From assembly GCF_020539865.1 (NCBI RefSeq), contig NZ_JAJBQV010000028.1, positions 1 through 25,832 on the forward strand: a stretch of 25,832 nucleotides of DNA. The letters run 5' to 3'. Below the pieces are notes generated by a model. That model worked only from the letters and a program-made list of their open reading frames with translations, had not been told where the DNA came from and searched no databases. A program made the translations under genes and the position numbers. Below are positions 1 through 8,064 of the stretch, piece after piece; within the stretch, counting starts at the first letter, position 1, and every line of letters starts with the position of its first letter. Source of the DNA: Megasphaera elsdenii (GTDB lineage Bacteria > Bacillota > Negativicutes > Veillonellales > Megasphaeraceae).

Positions 1-873
1 TTCAAGCACAAACAGCGTATCTTTGCCGTATTTTTCAACGAGTGTCTTAGAAATCTGATGGTTAACATCGGACATCCAACGGTTCTCTCGTCCAGAAATG
101 GCTTTGAGTTTACGCTTTGCTGATTTTGTACCTTTAGATTGAAGTTGCTTACGAACTTCTTGAAACTTGTGTCGTTGGGTCGTAACCTTCCTGCCAGAAA
201 CAAATTCTGTTTTTCCCTGCTCGTCATAGCTGACGGTAAGGAAACGGAGTCCCCTGTCAATGCCGACAACGTGACGAACGGTTTCCTTTTGGAAGTCCTC
301 AACAATTTGGGTCACAGGGATATGGAGATACCATAAGCCTTTCAGTTCGACCAGTTTCGCTGTACCAAGGTCATAAGCGCCATCAAGGTATTCAGCGAAA
401 TGTGCGCCCTCAAAAGTGCATTTGGTTCTTTTTCCGAGTGTATTGATAGACAGAACCTGTCCGCTATCAACGAAGCTATAATCACGATTGCGAACCAAGT
501 CCGCTTGTGGGCGGCTAAAGAACACAGGCTTCCAAAGCCATTCCAATGTCTTGGCGATGCGTTGCCAGTTGCCATTCTTATCCTCATATCTGTAGGGATT
601 TTGGAAGAGCTGTTGTTTTACCGTCTTATATCTGGCAATCGTCGTCTTGATAGAAGACTGGGCCAGCTGCGATTTCAGACCGAACTGGCTGCGCAGGTCA
701 CTGTACAGTTCTCTGTTGAGACTTTGGTAGGCCATGTTAAATCGGTTGTTGAAGATGTACTGCGACACGAAGTTACAAGCCTGACGGTATTGTTCAGTCA
801 TCTGACGGAACAGCGTCTCTTGTTCGGGAGTAACGTGTATACGAAGTTTTATCGTTTTAGTTAGGTTAGACAT
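1..873 (-). CDS. tnpB: IS200/IS605-family TnpB (RNA-guided nuclease/OrfB), partial, runs off left edge
   Basis: An unbroken minus-strand frame starts at ATG 873-871 and runs 291 codons to base 1 without a stop. The N-terminus (SNLTKTIKLRIHVTPEQETL) has the helix-turn-helix-like start usual for TnpB/OrfB. The RuvC-I segment VVGIDRGLRFLTVSYD carries the first catalytic Asp near residue 206. The last visible residues (DTLFVLE) end on the RuvC-II catalytic Glu, so about 80-110 C-terminal residues, including the zinc-finger and RuvC-III Asp, lie outside the window. The start is backed by AGGCAGGTG about 6 nt upstream. Family members are omega-RNA-guided DNA nucleases that help IS200/IS605 elements persist. 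The guide RNA is normally encoded at the 3' end of tnpB and so would be off the left edge. No tnpA is visible. The family is clear; whether the full gene is intact cannot be seen. Confidence 0.9.
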   Translation of the reverse strand, partial: MSNLTKTIKLRIHVTPEQETLFRQMTEQYRQACNFVSQYIFNNRFNMAYQSLNRELYSDLRSQFGLKSQLAQSSIKTTIARYKTVKQQLFQNPYRYEDKNGNWQRIAKTLEWLWKPVFFSRPQADLVRNRDYSFVDSGQVLSINTLGKRTKCTFEGAHFAEYLDGAYDLGTAKLVELKGLWYLHIPVTQIVEDFQKETVRHVVGIDRGLRFLTVSYDEQGKTEFVSGRKVTTQRHKFQEVRKQLQSKGTKSAKRKLKAISGRENRWMSDVNHQISKTLVEKYGKDTLFVLE

Positions 874-917
874 TTTTTCACCTGCCTTTCTAAAATCTAT
901 ACTACTTCATCAAAATT

Positions 918-923
918 ATTATA
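918..923 (-). promoter_or_regulatory. Candidate -10 box for tnpB
   Basis: Reading the minus strand, a perfect TATAAT lies 45 nt upstream of the tnpB start. No good -35 hexamer is seen at 16-18 nt, so this is a weak promoter call. Confidence 0.4.
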
Positions 924-960
924 TCATAATTTCTTTGCTGAAAGTCTATTATTTATTATT

Positions 961-971
961 GAAAGGAGGAA
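961..971 (+). promoter_or_regulatory. Shine-Dalgarno-like GAAAGGAGGAA upstream of the hemC hairpin
   Basis: A strong SD core (AGGAGG, 964-969) sits about 50 nt from the hemC ATG, too far for normal use. It lies directly 5' of the 972-1016 hairpin. Folding the hairpin would leave only AA + GAT (5 nt) between SD and ATG. No other SD is visible for hemC. Confidence 0.45.
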
Positions 972-1016
972 GCGGGCATTCCTCCCCAACCTAAGAGGTC
1001 GGGGTCTCCTGCCCGC
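972..1016. repeat. Imperfect hairpin, probable subterminal palindrome of the IS200/IS605 element
   Basis: GCGGGCA at 972-978 pairs with TGCCCGC at 1010-1016. Inside, CCCC pairs with GGGG and ACCT with AGGT around an AAG loop. IS200/IS605 elements have such imperfect hairpins near their ends instead of inverted repeats. Its place just 5' of tnpB suggests the left end of the element, in reverse orientation. It stops three bases before the hemC start codon, so the element junction must be at or very close to hemC. The exact IS boundary cannot be fixed without an empty site. Confidence 0.65.
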
Positions 1017-1019
1017 GAT

Positions 1020-1973
1020 ATGATGAAACGTAATCTGACTATCGGTACACGGCGCAGCCAGCTGGCCCTGTGGCAGGCCAATTACGTCGCCGATTCTCTG
1101 CGCCGGCACGACCCGGAGCTGACCGTCCAGCTCCAGCACATTGTCACGCAAGGCGATAAAATCCTCGACGTCCCTTTAGCCCGCATCGGCGGCAAGGGGC
1201 TGTTTACAACAGAACTGGAACGGCGCCTCTTGGACGGCACCATTGACCTGGCCGTCCACAGTCTGAAAGACTTGCCGGCTGCCATTCCTGACGGCCTCTG
1301 CCTGGCAGCCATTACAGCCCGTCACCACGTCCACGACGCCTTTGTATCCAATAAATATGCTTCTCTATCCGCCCTGCCGGCCGGTGCCTGCATCGGCACA
1401 TCAAGTCTGCGCCGCAAAGCCCAGCTGCTCCACACCCGTCCCGACCTGGTCGTCGCCGACCTGCGGGGCAACGTTGACACGCGTCTGAAAAAACTTGACG
1501 ACGGCCAATACGAGGCTATCATCTTAGCCGAAGCGGGCCTGCACCGCTTGGGACGGGCCGACCGCATCACGCAACTCCTGCCCGTCAATATGATGATTCC
1601 CGCCGTCGGGCAAGGGGCTTTAGCTATCGAGACCCGCGCTGACGATGACTCATTGAAACAAGCCCTATCTTTCCTCAATGACAGTGCCACAGCCGCTGCG
1701 ACGACAGCTGAACGGACCTTCCTGGCCGCCATCAACGGCAGCTGCCAAGTCCCGGTCGGGGTCTATGGTACCGTCCAGGACGGACGCTTGACCTTACAGA
1801 GCATCATTGCCGCCCCTGACGGCAGCCAGGTCTATCGCACGACGACATGCGGCTCCGTCACGGACAGCGCCGCCGTTGGCCACCAAGCGGCCTATACGCT
1901 TCTCGATGACGGTGGACGCCGCATCCTCGCCGATTTAGGCATTACGCCGACCTATGAAGGAGGTTCTCTATGA
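1020..1973 (+). CDS. hemC: Hydroxymethylbilane synthase (porphobilinogen deaminase)
   Basis: Polymerises four porphobilinogens into hydroxymethylbilane in the cytosol. The 317 residues match the family's usual 305-320. Visible motifs are the N-terminal TRRSQLALWQAN, ARIGGKGLFTTELE, DLAVHSLKDLPA, GTSSLRRKAQL, LRGNVDTRLKKL and PAVGQGALAIE. Cys242 in NGSCQVPVG is the attachment site of the dipyrromethane cofactor. ATG 1020 and ATG 1023 are both possible starts; neither has an SD at normal distance. First gene of the visible hem operon, overlapping the next gene by ATGA. An IS end reaches to about three bases from its start codon, so native control signals have probably been displaced; transcription may now come from within the element or from unknown sites. 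Confidence 0.97.
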   Translation: MMKRNLTIGTRRSQLALWQANYVADSLRRHDPELTVQLQHIVTQGDKILDVPLARIGGKGLFTTELERRLLDGTIDLAVHSLKDLPAAIPDGLCLAAITARHHVHDAFVSNKYASLSALPAGACIGTSSLRRKAQLLHTRPDLVVADLRGNVDTRLKKLDDGQYEAIILAEAGLHRLGRADRITQLLPVNMMIPAVGQGALAIETRADDDSLKQALSFLNDSATAAATTAERTFLAAINGSCQVPVGVYGTVQDGRLTLQSIIAAPDGSQVYRTTTCGSVTDSAAVGHQAAYTLLDDGGRRILADLGITPTYEGGSL

Positions 1974-3484
1974 ACGGTATGGTTTATCTCACCGGCGCCG
2001 GTCCCGGCGACTATCGGCTTCTCACCCTGCGGGGCCGGGAAGTTCTGGAACGGGCCGACGTCGTCATCTACGACTATCTGGCGGACCCGCGCCTTTTAGA
2101 ATTTGCTCCGCCAACAGCAGAAAAAATATATGTCGGCAAAAAAGCAGCTGACCACACTTTATCCCAAGACAAAATCATCGACCTGCTCATTGCCAAAGCC
2201 AAAGAAGGTAAAACCGTCGTCCGCCTCAAAGGCGGTGACCCTTTCGTCTTCGGCCGCGGTGGGGAAGAAAGCCGGGCCCTCCACGACGCCGGCCTGCCTT
2301 TTGAAATCATCCCAGGCGTCACGTCAGCCATCGGCGCGCCGGCTTATGCCGGCATCCCCGTGACCGACCGGACGGCCGCCTCTTCTTTTGCCGTCGTCAC
2401 AGGCCACGAAGACCCGACAAAGGGCCATTCATCCATTCGTTGGGATAAACTGGCGACAGCCGTAGATACCTTGGTCTTCCTCATGGGAGTCCATAACCTG
2501 CCGTCCATCACTGAGCAGCTCGTCGCCCACGGCCGATTGGCAACGACACCGGCAGCTCTGGTCCGCTGGGGCACTAAGGCCGACCAAGAAACGCTGGTAG
2601 CCACAGTCGGCGACATTGCCGAAAAAGCGGCGGCCTGCCACTTCAAAGCGCCGGCAGTCTTCATCGTCGGCGACGTCGTCGCCTTGCGGCCATCGATGCA
2701 GTGGTTCGACACGAAACCTCTCTTCGGCCTGACTATCGCCGTCACCCGGACCCACGCCCAGGCGCCAGACTTGACGCACAGGCTGGAAGAACAGGGAGCC
2801 CGCTGCCTGGAAATACCGACGATCCGCATCACGCCGCCGACAGACGATTATCGAGCACTGGACGCCGCTATAAGCGATTTAGAAAGCTACGACTGGGTCA
2901 TCTTCACCAGCACCAACGGCGTCGATGCCTTTTTCCACCGTCTCCACCATCACGGCCGCGACAGCCGCGCCCTGGGCCGGGCAAAACTGGCAGCGATTGG
3001 CAGTGCGACAGCCAAAACCCTGACAGCTTATGGCCTTCAGGCCGACGTCGTCCCCGGCGCCTACTGTGCCGAAGACTTGGTTGCTGCCTTGGAGCCGCAT
3101 CTTTCCGGCAAAGAACGCATCCTCATCCCCAGGGCCAAAGAAGCCCGATCGGTTCTTCCCGATACACTGCGCCGCTGGGGTGCCGTTGTCGATGTCTGCC
3201 AAGCCTATTGCACTGTCGAAGCCTGTGAAAACGGCGCCGTCCTGAAGGACCTCCTGAACCACCAGGCCATCGATGTCATGACCTTCACCAGCTCGTCAGC
3301 TGTCCGCAGCTTCCTGGCCCTGAGCCAAGCCCAGGCCAGCGATCTGGATAATATCACCTTCGCCTGCATCGGCCCCATTACGGCCCGTACCTGTCAGGAA
3401 GCGGGCCTGAAAAAAATAGTAACTGCCCAGACCTACACCATTGCCGGCCTGGCTGAATGTATTACAGATTGGAGAATCCAATAG
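1970..3484 (+). CDS. cobA-hemD: Fused uroporphyrinogen-III C-methyltransferase / uroporphyrinogen-III synthase
   Basis: Bifunctional 504-residue protein. Residues about 1-240 are the SAM-dependent methyltransferase that makes precorrin-2: YLTGAGPGDYRLLTLRG, VRLKGGDPFVFGRGGEE, IPGVTSAIGAPAYAGIPVTDR and TLVFLMGVHNL are all present. From about residue 250 to the end is the HemD fold, which cyclises hydroxymethylbilane: FGLTIAVTRTHAQAPDL, WVIFTSTNGVDAFF, AAIGSATAKTL and FTSSSAVRSFL. The fusion is common in Clostridia and Negativicutes and links HemC product directly to the siroheme/cobalamin branch. The start ATG overlaps the hemC stop, with AAGGAGG about 6 nt upstream. Neither domain shows damage. 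Confidence 0.96.
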   Translation: MNGMVYLTGAGPGDYRLLTLRGREVLERADVVIYDYLADPRLLEFAPPTAEKIYVGKKAADHTLSQDKIIDLLIAKAKEGKTVVRLKGGDPFVFGRGGEESRALHDAGLPFEIIPGVTSAIGAPAYAGIPVTDRTAASSFAVVTGHEDPTKGHSSIRWDKLATAVDTLVFLMGVHNLPSITEQLVAHGRLATTPAALVRWGTKADQETLVATVGDIAEKAAACHFKAPAVFIVGDVVALRPSMQWFDTKPLFGLTIAVTRTHAQAPDLTHRLEEQGARCLEIPTIRITPPTDDYRALDAAISDLESYDWVIFTSTNGVDAFFHRLHHHGRDSRALGRAKLAAIGSATAKTLTAYGLQADVVPGAYCAEDLVAALEPHLSGKERILIPRAKEARSVLPDTLRRWGAVVDVCQAYCTVEACENGAVLKDLLNHQAIDVMTFTSSSAVRSFLALSQAQASDLDNITFACIGPITARTCQEAGLKKIVTAQTYTIAGLAECITDWRIQ

Positions 3485-3486
3485 TC

Positions 3487-4476
3487 ATGAAATTAAATAC
3501 CTTACGTCCCCGCCGCCTGCGCCTTTCTGCTCCTCTGCGCGCTATGGTCCGGGAAAACCATGTATGCCTCAACGACTTGATTTACCCTATCTTCGTCGTC
3601 CCCGGCACGAATGTCAAAGAAGAAATCCCCAGTATGCCCGGATGCTATCACTTATCCGTTGACAACGCCGTCCGCCTGGCCGAAGACATTTATGCCTTAG
3701 GCCTGCGTTCCATCGAAGTCTTTGGCCTGCCAGCCTATAAAGACGAAATCGGCTCCAGCGCCTGGGATCCGCAGAGCCCGGTCCAGTGTGCTATCCGCGC
3801 CATCAAAAAGGCCCTGCCGGACATGATCATCGTTGGCGACGTCTGCCTCTGCCAATACACGGACCACGGCCACTGCGGCCAGCTCAAAGGCCCTTATGTC
3901 GATAATGACGCCACGCTGAAATTGCTTAACAAAGTCGCCATCAGCCAGGCCGAAGCCGGTGCCGATATCGTCGCCCCGTCGGATATGATGGACGGCCGCA
4001 TTGCCTCCATCCGCCAGGCCTTGGATGAAGAAGGCTTCATCAACACCATCATCATGTCCTATGCCGCGAAATATGCCTCCGGCTTCTACGGTCCTTTCCG
4101 TGACGCTGCCGATTCGGCACCGCATTTCGGGGACCGCCGCCAGTACCAGATGGATCCAGCCAACGGCCGCGAAGCCATGAAAGAAATCGACCTCGACCTG
4201 GAAGAAGGCGCCGACATCATCATGGTCAAACCAGCCCTGTCCTACTTGGACGTCGTCTACCAGGCCCGCCAGCGCTGCCAGCGGCCTATTGCGACGTATA
4301 ACGTCAGCGGCGAATATGCCATGGTCAAAGCGGCTGCCCGTAACGGCTGGATTGACGAAAAGCGCATCGTCATGGAAGAATTGACCAGCATGAAGCGCGC
4401 CGGTGCAGACATCATCATTACCTACCACGCCATCGATGTCGCCAAGTGGCTGAAGAACGGCGAAGTCGAGGCATAA
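3487..4476 (+). CDS. hemB: Delta-aminolevulinic acid dehydratase (porphobilinogen synthase)
   Basis: Condenses two 5-aminolevulinate molecules to porphobilinogen. The 329-residue form starting at ATG 3487 (MKLNTLRPRRLR) is preferred. A frame extension back to 3457 overlaps cobA-hemD without family-like sequence, and GGAG at 3471-3474 serves the 3487 start, with slightly long spacing. The two active-site lysines are visible: Lys195 in SYAAKYASGFYGPFRDAA and Lys248 in MVKPALSYLDV. DVCLCQYTDHGHCG supplies the cysteines of a zinc-type active site. Follows cobA-hemD by 2 nt and precedes hemA by 2 nt, so it is probably translationally coupled. Confidence 0.96.
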   Translation: MKLNTLRPRRLRLSAPLRAMVRENHVCLNDLIYPIFVVPGTNVKEEIPSMPGCYHLSVDNAVRLAEDIYALGLRSIEVFGLPAYKDEIGSSAWDPQSPVQCAIRAIKKALPDMIIVGDVCLCQYTDHGHCGQLKGPYVDNDATLKLLNKVAISQAEAGADIVAPSDMMDGRIASIRQALDEEGFINTIIMSYAAKYASGFYGPFRDAADSAPHFGDRRQYQMDPANGREAMKEIDLDLEEGADIIMVKPALSYLDVVYQARQRCQRPIATYNVSGEYAMVKAAARNGWIDEKRIVMEELTSMKRAGADIIITYHAIDVAKWLKNGEVEA

Positions 4477-4478
4477 CC

Positions 4479-5747
4479 ATGGACCTCGTCATCCTCGGCC
4501 TTAACCATAAGACCGTCCCCGTCGCCATTCGGGAACGCTTCACTATGACACCGGACGCCATCCACGATGCGCTGCAGCACCTCGACGATTACGGCGGCCT
4601 GCGCGAAGCCGTCATCCTGTCGACGTGCAACCGCGCCGAAATTTATGCCGTCGTCGACGATGTGCGGGATAATGAACAAGCCCTGCGCGACTTCTTCCTC
4701 GACGCAGCCGGCCGTCCGGCTTATGAGCCATCCTATTTCTACAGCTATACAGGAAAAGCCTGCATTCACCACTTGTTCAACGTCGCTGCCAGCCTGGATT
4801 CACTGGTCCTCGGCGAAGGCCAGATTCTCAGCCAGGTCAAACAAGCCTACGTCATGGCCCATGAAAACGGCGCGACCAGTGCCATCCTCAACATGCTCTT
4901 CCAGCAGGCCATCGCCACGGGCAAACGGGTCCGGACGGAAACGCACATCGCCTATAACGCCGTATCCGTCAGCTATACCGCCGTCCAGATGGCCGAAAAA
5001 CAGCTCGGTTCCCTGTCTGGCCGGAACCTCCTGCTCTACGGCGCCGGTCAAATGGCCCGCTTGACAGCCCAGAATTTCTTAGGCAAAGGCGCCGGCAAGC
5101 TGTACATCGTCAACCGCCATCTGGAACGGGCCCAGGAACTGGCTGCCGATGTCGGCGGCCAGGCCGTCCACTATAAGGAAGCCCAATCCGTCGTCTCCGA
5201 CATAGACATCATCATCGCATCGACAGGCGCACCGCACTACGTCATCACCGTCCCCAGGCTGCAGCGCTTCCAGGAACTTCGTCAGGGCCGTCCCTTGCTG
5301 CTCATCGATATTGCCGTACCGCGCGACGTCGACCCGGCCGTAACCGGTCTGCCCGGTATCACCTTATACAACATCGACGACCTGCAGGAAGTCGTCCACA
5401 ACAATGAAGCCACGCGCCAACGCGAAGCCATAGCCGCCAGCTACATCGTCGACGAAGCCGTAGACACCATGATCGAACGCTATCAATACTTATCTGTCCG
5501 CCCTGTCGTCCTCAGCCTGTCCCAGCAGGCCGAACGGACGCGGCGCCATTTTGTTAAACGGGCGCGCAACAAAATGCCCGAACTGACAGACGACCAGTTC
5601 CGCGTCGTCGAAAATTTATCCCACATCCTGGTCCGCAAAATCCTGCGCTCTCCCCTGCGGCGTACTGTCGAAGCGGCTAACACGCCCGACGAAGACCGGG
5701 TCGTCCGCGAACTGCGGAATGTATTCAACTTAGATATCAAAGAATGA
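4479..5747 (+). CDS. hemA: Glutamyl-tRNA reductase
   Basis: First committed enzyme of C5-pathway tetrapyrrole synthesis: NADPH-dependent reduction of glutamyl-tRNA(Glu) to glutamate-1-semialdehyde. 422 residues from ATG 4479; a frame extension to GTG 4446 inside hemB is rejected because MDLVILGLNHKTVPVAIRERF is the canonical N-terminus and GAGG lies 7 nt upstream. Catalytic Cys50 sits in STCNRAEIYAV. VLGEGQILSQVKQAY and the Rossmann segment LLYGAGQMARLTAQNFL follow, then a C-terminal dimerisation helix region. Encoded directly before hemL, whose product accepts its unstable intermediate. Heme-dependent proteolysis of HemA is known in some bacteria; nothing in this sequence shows it here. Confidence 0.97.
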   Translation: MDLVILGLNHKTVPVAIRERFTMTPDAIHDALQHLDDYGGLREAVILSTCNRAEIYAVVDDVRDNEQALRDFFLDAAGRPAYEPSYFYSYTGKACIHHLFNVAASLDSLVLGEGQILSQVKQAYVMAHENGATSAILNMLFQQAIATGKRVRTETHIAYNAVSVSYTAVQMAEKQLGSLSGRNLLLYGAGQMARLTAQNFLGKGAGKLYIVNRHLERAQELAADVGGQAVHYKEAQSVVSDIDIIIASTGAPHYVITVPRLQRFQELRQGRPLLLIDIAVPRDVDPAVTGLPGITLYNIDDLQEVVHNNEATRQREAIAASYIVDEAVDTMIERYQYLSVRPVVLSLSQQAERTRRHFVKRARNKMPELTDDQFRVVENLSHILVRKILRSPLRRTVEAANTPDEDRVVRELRNVFNLDIKE

Positions 5748-5759
5748 GGAGGCCTTCCC

Positions 5760-7061
5760 ATGCTTCATTTAGAAAAATCAGCTGCTGCTTTTGAAGAAGC
5801 GCAGACCCTCATGCCGGGCGGCGTCAACAGCCCGGTCCGCTCGTATAACCGCATCGGCTGCCCGCCGCCGTTCATCGCCTGGGCCAAGGGCAGCACCATC
5901 TGCGACATCGACGGCAACCAGTACATCGACTACGTCGGTTCCTGGGGTCCCATGATCGTCGGCCACGCTCACCCCCGCGTCGTCAAGGCCCTGCAGAAAG
6001 CAGCCACACGCGGTACGAGCTATGGCGCTCCGACGCTGATTGAATCGCAGCTGGCCAAACTGGTCAAAGAAATCTATCCGTCCATCGAAAAACTGCGCAT
6101 GGTCAATTCTGGCACAGAAGCGACGATGAGCACCATCCGCGTCGCCCGAGGTTATACGGGACGCGATAAAATCGTGAAATTCATTGGCTGCTATCACGGT
6201 CACGGCGACAGCCTGCTGGTCAAAACCGGTTCCGGCGCCGCCACCTTCGGCCAGCCCGACAGCCCTGGGGTCACTGCCGGCACGGCCAAAGACACGCTGA
6301 CCGTCGCCTATAACGATGCCGACGCCTTCCGGGAACTCATGGACCGCTGCGGTGACGACATTGCCGCCGTCATCGTCGAACCCATTGCCGGCAACATGGG
6401 CTTGGTCCTGCCGGAAGACGGCTATTTACAGCTCTTGCGCGACGAAACACAAAAGCACGGCACCGTCCTCATCTTCGACGAAGTCATGTGCGGCTTCCGT
6501 ACAGCGCTGCACGGCGCCCAGAGCATCTACCACATCGTCCCGGACATGACGACCCTGGGTAAGATCATCGGCGGCGGCCTGCCCGTCGCAGCTTACGGCG
6601 GCCGCAAGGACATCATGGACTGCGTTTCACCGGCCGGCCCAGTCTATCAAGCCGGTACCCTCAGCGGCAATCCCCTGGCCATGGCAGCCGGACTGGAAAC
6701 GCTGCGCATCATCACGGAAGACCCAGATTATATCGAAAAAGTCTGTGCCAAAACGAAAATCCTGACGGATGGCCTGAAAGCTGCTGCTGACGAAGCCGGT
6801 GCTGCCGTTCAGGTCCATCGGGCTGGTACCATGTTCAGCGTCTTCTTCAGCGCTGTCCCAGTCACCAACTACGCCACGTCCGAAGCCAGTGACCAGGACG
6901 CCTTCCGCCGCTACTTCCTGTCCATGCTGGAACAAGGCATCTACCTGGCACCGTCCCAATTTGAAACGAACTTCGTCTCCGGCGCCCACAGCGATGAAGA
7001 CATCGAAAAAACCATCCAGGCCGCACGCACGGCCTTCAAAAAAGCTGTAGTTCGTGGCTAA
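5760..7061 (+). CDS. hemL: Glutamate-1-semialdehyde 2,1-aminomutase
   Basis: PLP enzyme that isomerises glutamate-1-semialdehyde to 5-aminolevulinate. 433 residues, the normal family length. MPGGVNSPVRSY near the N-terminus, VNSGTEATMSTIRVARGYTG, CYHGHGDSLL and IFDEVMCGFR are diagnostic. TTLGKIIGGGLPVAAYGG contains the PLP-binding Lys268. SD GAGGAGG (5747-5753) lies 6 nt before ATG and overlaps the end of hemA, so the two are read as one unit. Last gene of the operon; the bidirectional hairpin at 7287-7340 probably ends the transcript. Confidence 0.97.
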   Translation: MLHLEKSAAAFEEAQTLMPGGVNSPVRSYNRIGCPPPFIAWAKGSTICDIDGNQYIDYVGSWGPMIVGHAHPRVVKALQKAATRGTSYGAPTLIESQLAKLVKEIYPSIEKLRMVNSGTEATMSTIRVARGYTGRDKIVKFIGCYHGHGDSLLVKTGSGAATFGQPDSPGVTAGTAKDTLTVAYNDADAFRELMDRCGDDIAAVIVEPIAGNMGLVLPEDGYLQLLRDETQKHGTVLIFDEVMCGFRTALHGAQSIYHIVPDMTTLGKIIGGGLPVAAYGGRKDIMDCVSPAGPVYQAGTLSGNPLAMAAGLETLRIITEDPDYIEKVCAKTKILTDGLKAAADEAGAAVQVHRAGTMFSVFFSAVPVTNYATSEASDQDAFRRYFLSMLEQGIYLAPSQFETNFVSGAHSDEDIEKTIQAARTAFKKAVVRG

Positions 7062-7114
7062 AAACCCGTTGGCATTTATAGGATTCTCTTAGCAATCTAA
7101 TCAAGGAAATCGTA

Positions 7115-7265
7115 CATATGCTGAAGCGGGCTCGCCACGTGCGAGCCCCTACAATCCTGTAGTCCAGGATTAGGTCTATGGCTTCGTCGACATGACCGTC
7201 CTCATTCCGCCTACAACCAAAATGTATGGGCAACCATGTGGGGCGGTTTACAGCCCGCTTTTGGG
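7115..7265. repeat. Intergenic repeat copies (CCCCTACA / GTATGGGC family)
   Basis: The hemL-ABC transporter gap holds a hairpin (GGGCTCGC/GCGAGCCC, about 7118-7138) followed by CCCTACA. It also holds GTATGGGCAACCATGTGGGG (from about 7224), which closely matches GTATGGGCGACCACGTGGGG near 19508. These appear to be members of the non-coding repeat family also present at 8820-8865, 19440-19860 and 20927-21030. No coding potential seen. Confidence 0.5.
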
Positions 7266-7286
7266 AATCCCGCAGAACCAATACAT

Positions 7287-7340
7287 AAAAAAAGAGCTGA
7301 CGCATGAAAACAGTTTATTTTCATGTGTCAGCTCTTTTTT
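7287..7340. terminator. Bidirectional rho-independent terminator between hemL and the ABC operon
   Basis: A 23-nt A-rich/T-rich arm pair (7288-7310 with 7318-7340, one G-T wobble, 7-nt loop) has AGAGCTGAC in one arm and GTCAGCTCT in the other. It is flanked by A and T runs, so it can terminate both converging transcripts. It begins 4 bp past the ABC ATPase stop. Confidence 0.85.
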
Positions 7341-7344
7341 CACA

Positions 7345-8064
7345 TTACAAAATCTTCGACAGGAAGATTTTGGTCCGTTCTTCTTTCGGATGGAAGAAGA
7401 TGTCGTCCGGCTTACCTTGTTCGAGGATTTTCCCTTCATCGATGAACAGGACGCGGTCGGCGACTTCCCGAGCAAAGCCCATTTCATGAGTAACGATGGC
7501 CATGGACATGCCTTCTTTGGCCAAGTCCTTGATGACGTCCAATACTTCGCGGACCATTTCCGGGTCCAGTGCCGATGTCGGTTCATCGAAAAGCATGAAC
7601 TTCGGCTTCATAGCCAAAGCGCGGGCAATGGCCACACGCTGCTGCTGGCCGCCGGATAAGGTTTCAGGATAGGCATCTTTCTTATCGGCCAAGCCGACTT
7701 TTTCCAACAGCTGGATAGCCGTCTTTGTCGCTTCTTCCTTGCTTTCGCCGCGGGTCTTCATAGGCGACAAGATGATGTTCTGTAAGACCGTCATATGCGG
7801 GAAAAGATTGAAGCGCTGGAAAACCATGCCGACTTCCTTGCGGACATTGTTGATACTCTTAGCATCGCTCATGCTGATGCCGTCAACGATGATTTCCCCA
7901 GCCGTCGGCTGTTCCAGATAGTTGATGCAGCGCAGGATCGTACTCTTGCCGGAACCGGACGGCCCGATGATGACGACGACTTCTTTATCCTGAATGGTCA
8001 AGTCGATGCCCTTCAGGACTTCGTGCTTGCCAAAATTCTTTTTTAAACCTCTAATTTCTATCAT
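7345..8064 (-). CDS. glnQ: Polar amino-acid ABC transporter ATP-binding protein (GlnQ-like)
   Basis: 239-residue cytoplasmic ATPase, the normal length for this family. Walker [10 protein letters not shown] is near residue 35, followed by the Q-loop segment [19 protein letters not shown], signature [16 protein letters not shown], Walker [14 protein letters not shown] and the H-loop IVTHEM. The glutamine/histidine subfamily is suggested by [14 protein letters not shown] and the paired HisM/GlnP-type permease. Its start overlaps the permease stop by 14 nt, so translation is coupled. Substrate (glutamine, other polar amino acid, cystine) cannot be fixed from the sequence. Confidence 0.93.
   Translation of the reverse strand: MIEIRGLKKNFGKHEVLKGIDLTIQDKEVVVIIGPSGSGKSTILRCINYLEQPTAGEIIVDGISMSDAKSINNVRKEVGMVFQRFNLFPHMTVLQNIILSPMKTRGESKEEATKTAIQLLEKVGLADKKDAYPETLSGGQQQRVAIARALAMKPKFMLFDEPTSALDPEMVREVLDVIKDLAKEGMSMAIVTHEMGFAREVADRVLFIDEGKILEQGKPDDIFFHPKEERTKIFLSKIL

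Noticed and set aside
400..864. 154-codon plus-strand frame in the IS region
   Set aside because: Shadow of the minus-strand tnpB frame, which has family motifs and a proper SD.
3697..4428. 243-codon minus-strand frame within hemB
   Set aside because: Exact antisense of a well-supported hemB with no SD or family similarity.
7062..7286. Riboswitch or cobalamin leader near the hem operon
   Set aside because: The region follows hemL and holds only dispersed repeats and a terminator; upstream of hemC is occupied by the IS end, with no B12-box-like sequence noticed.
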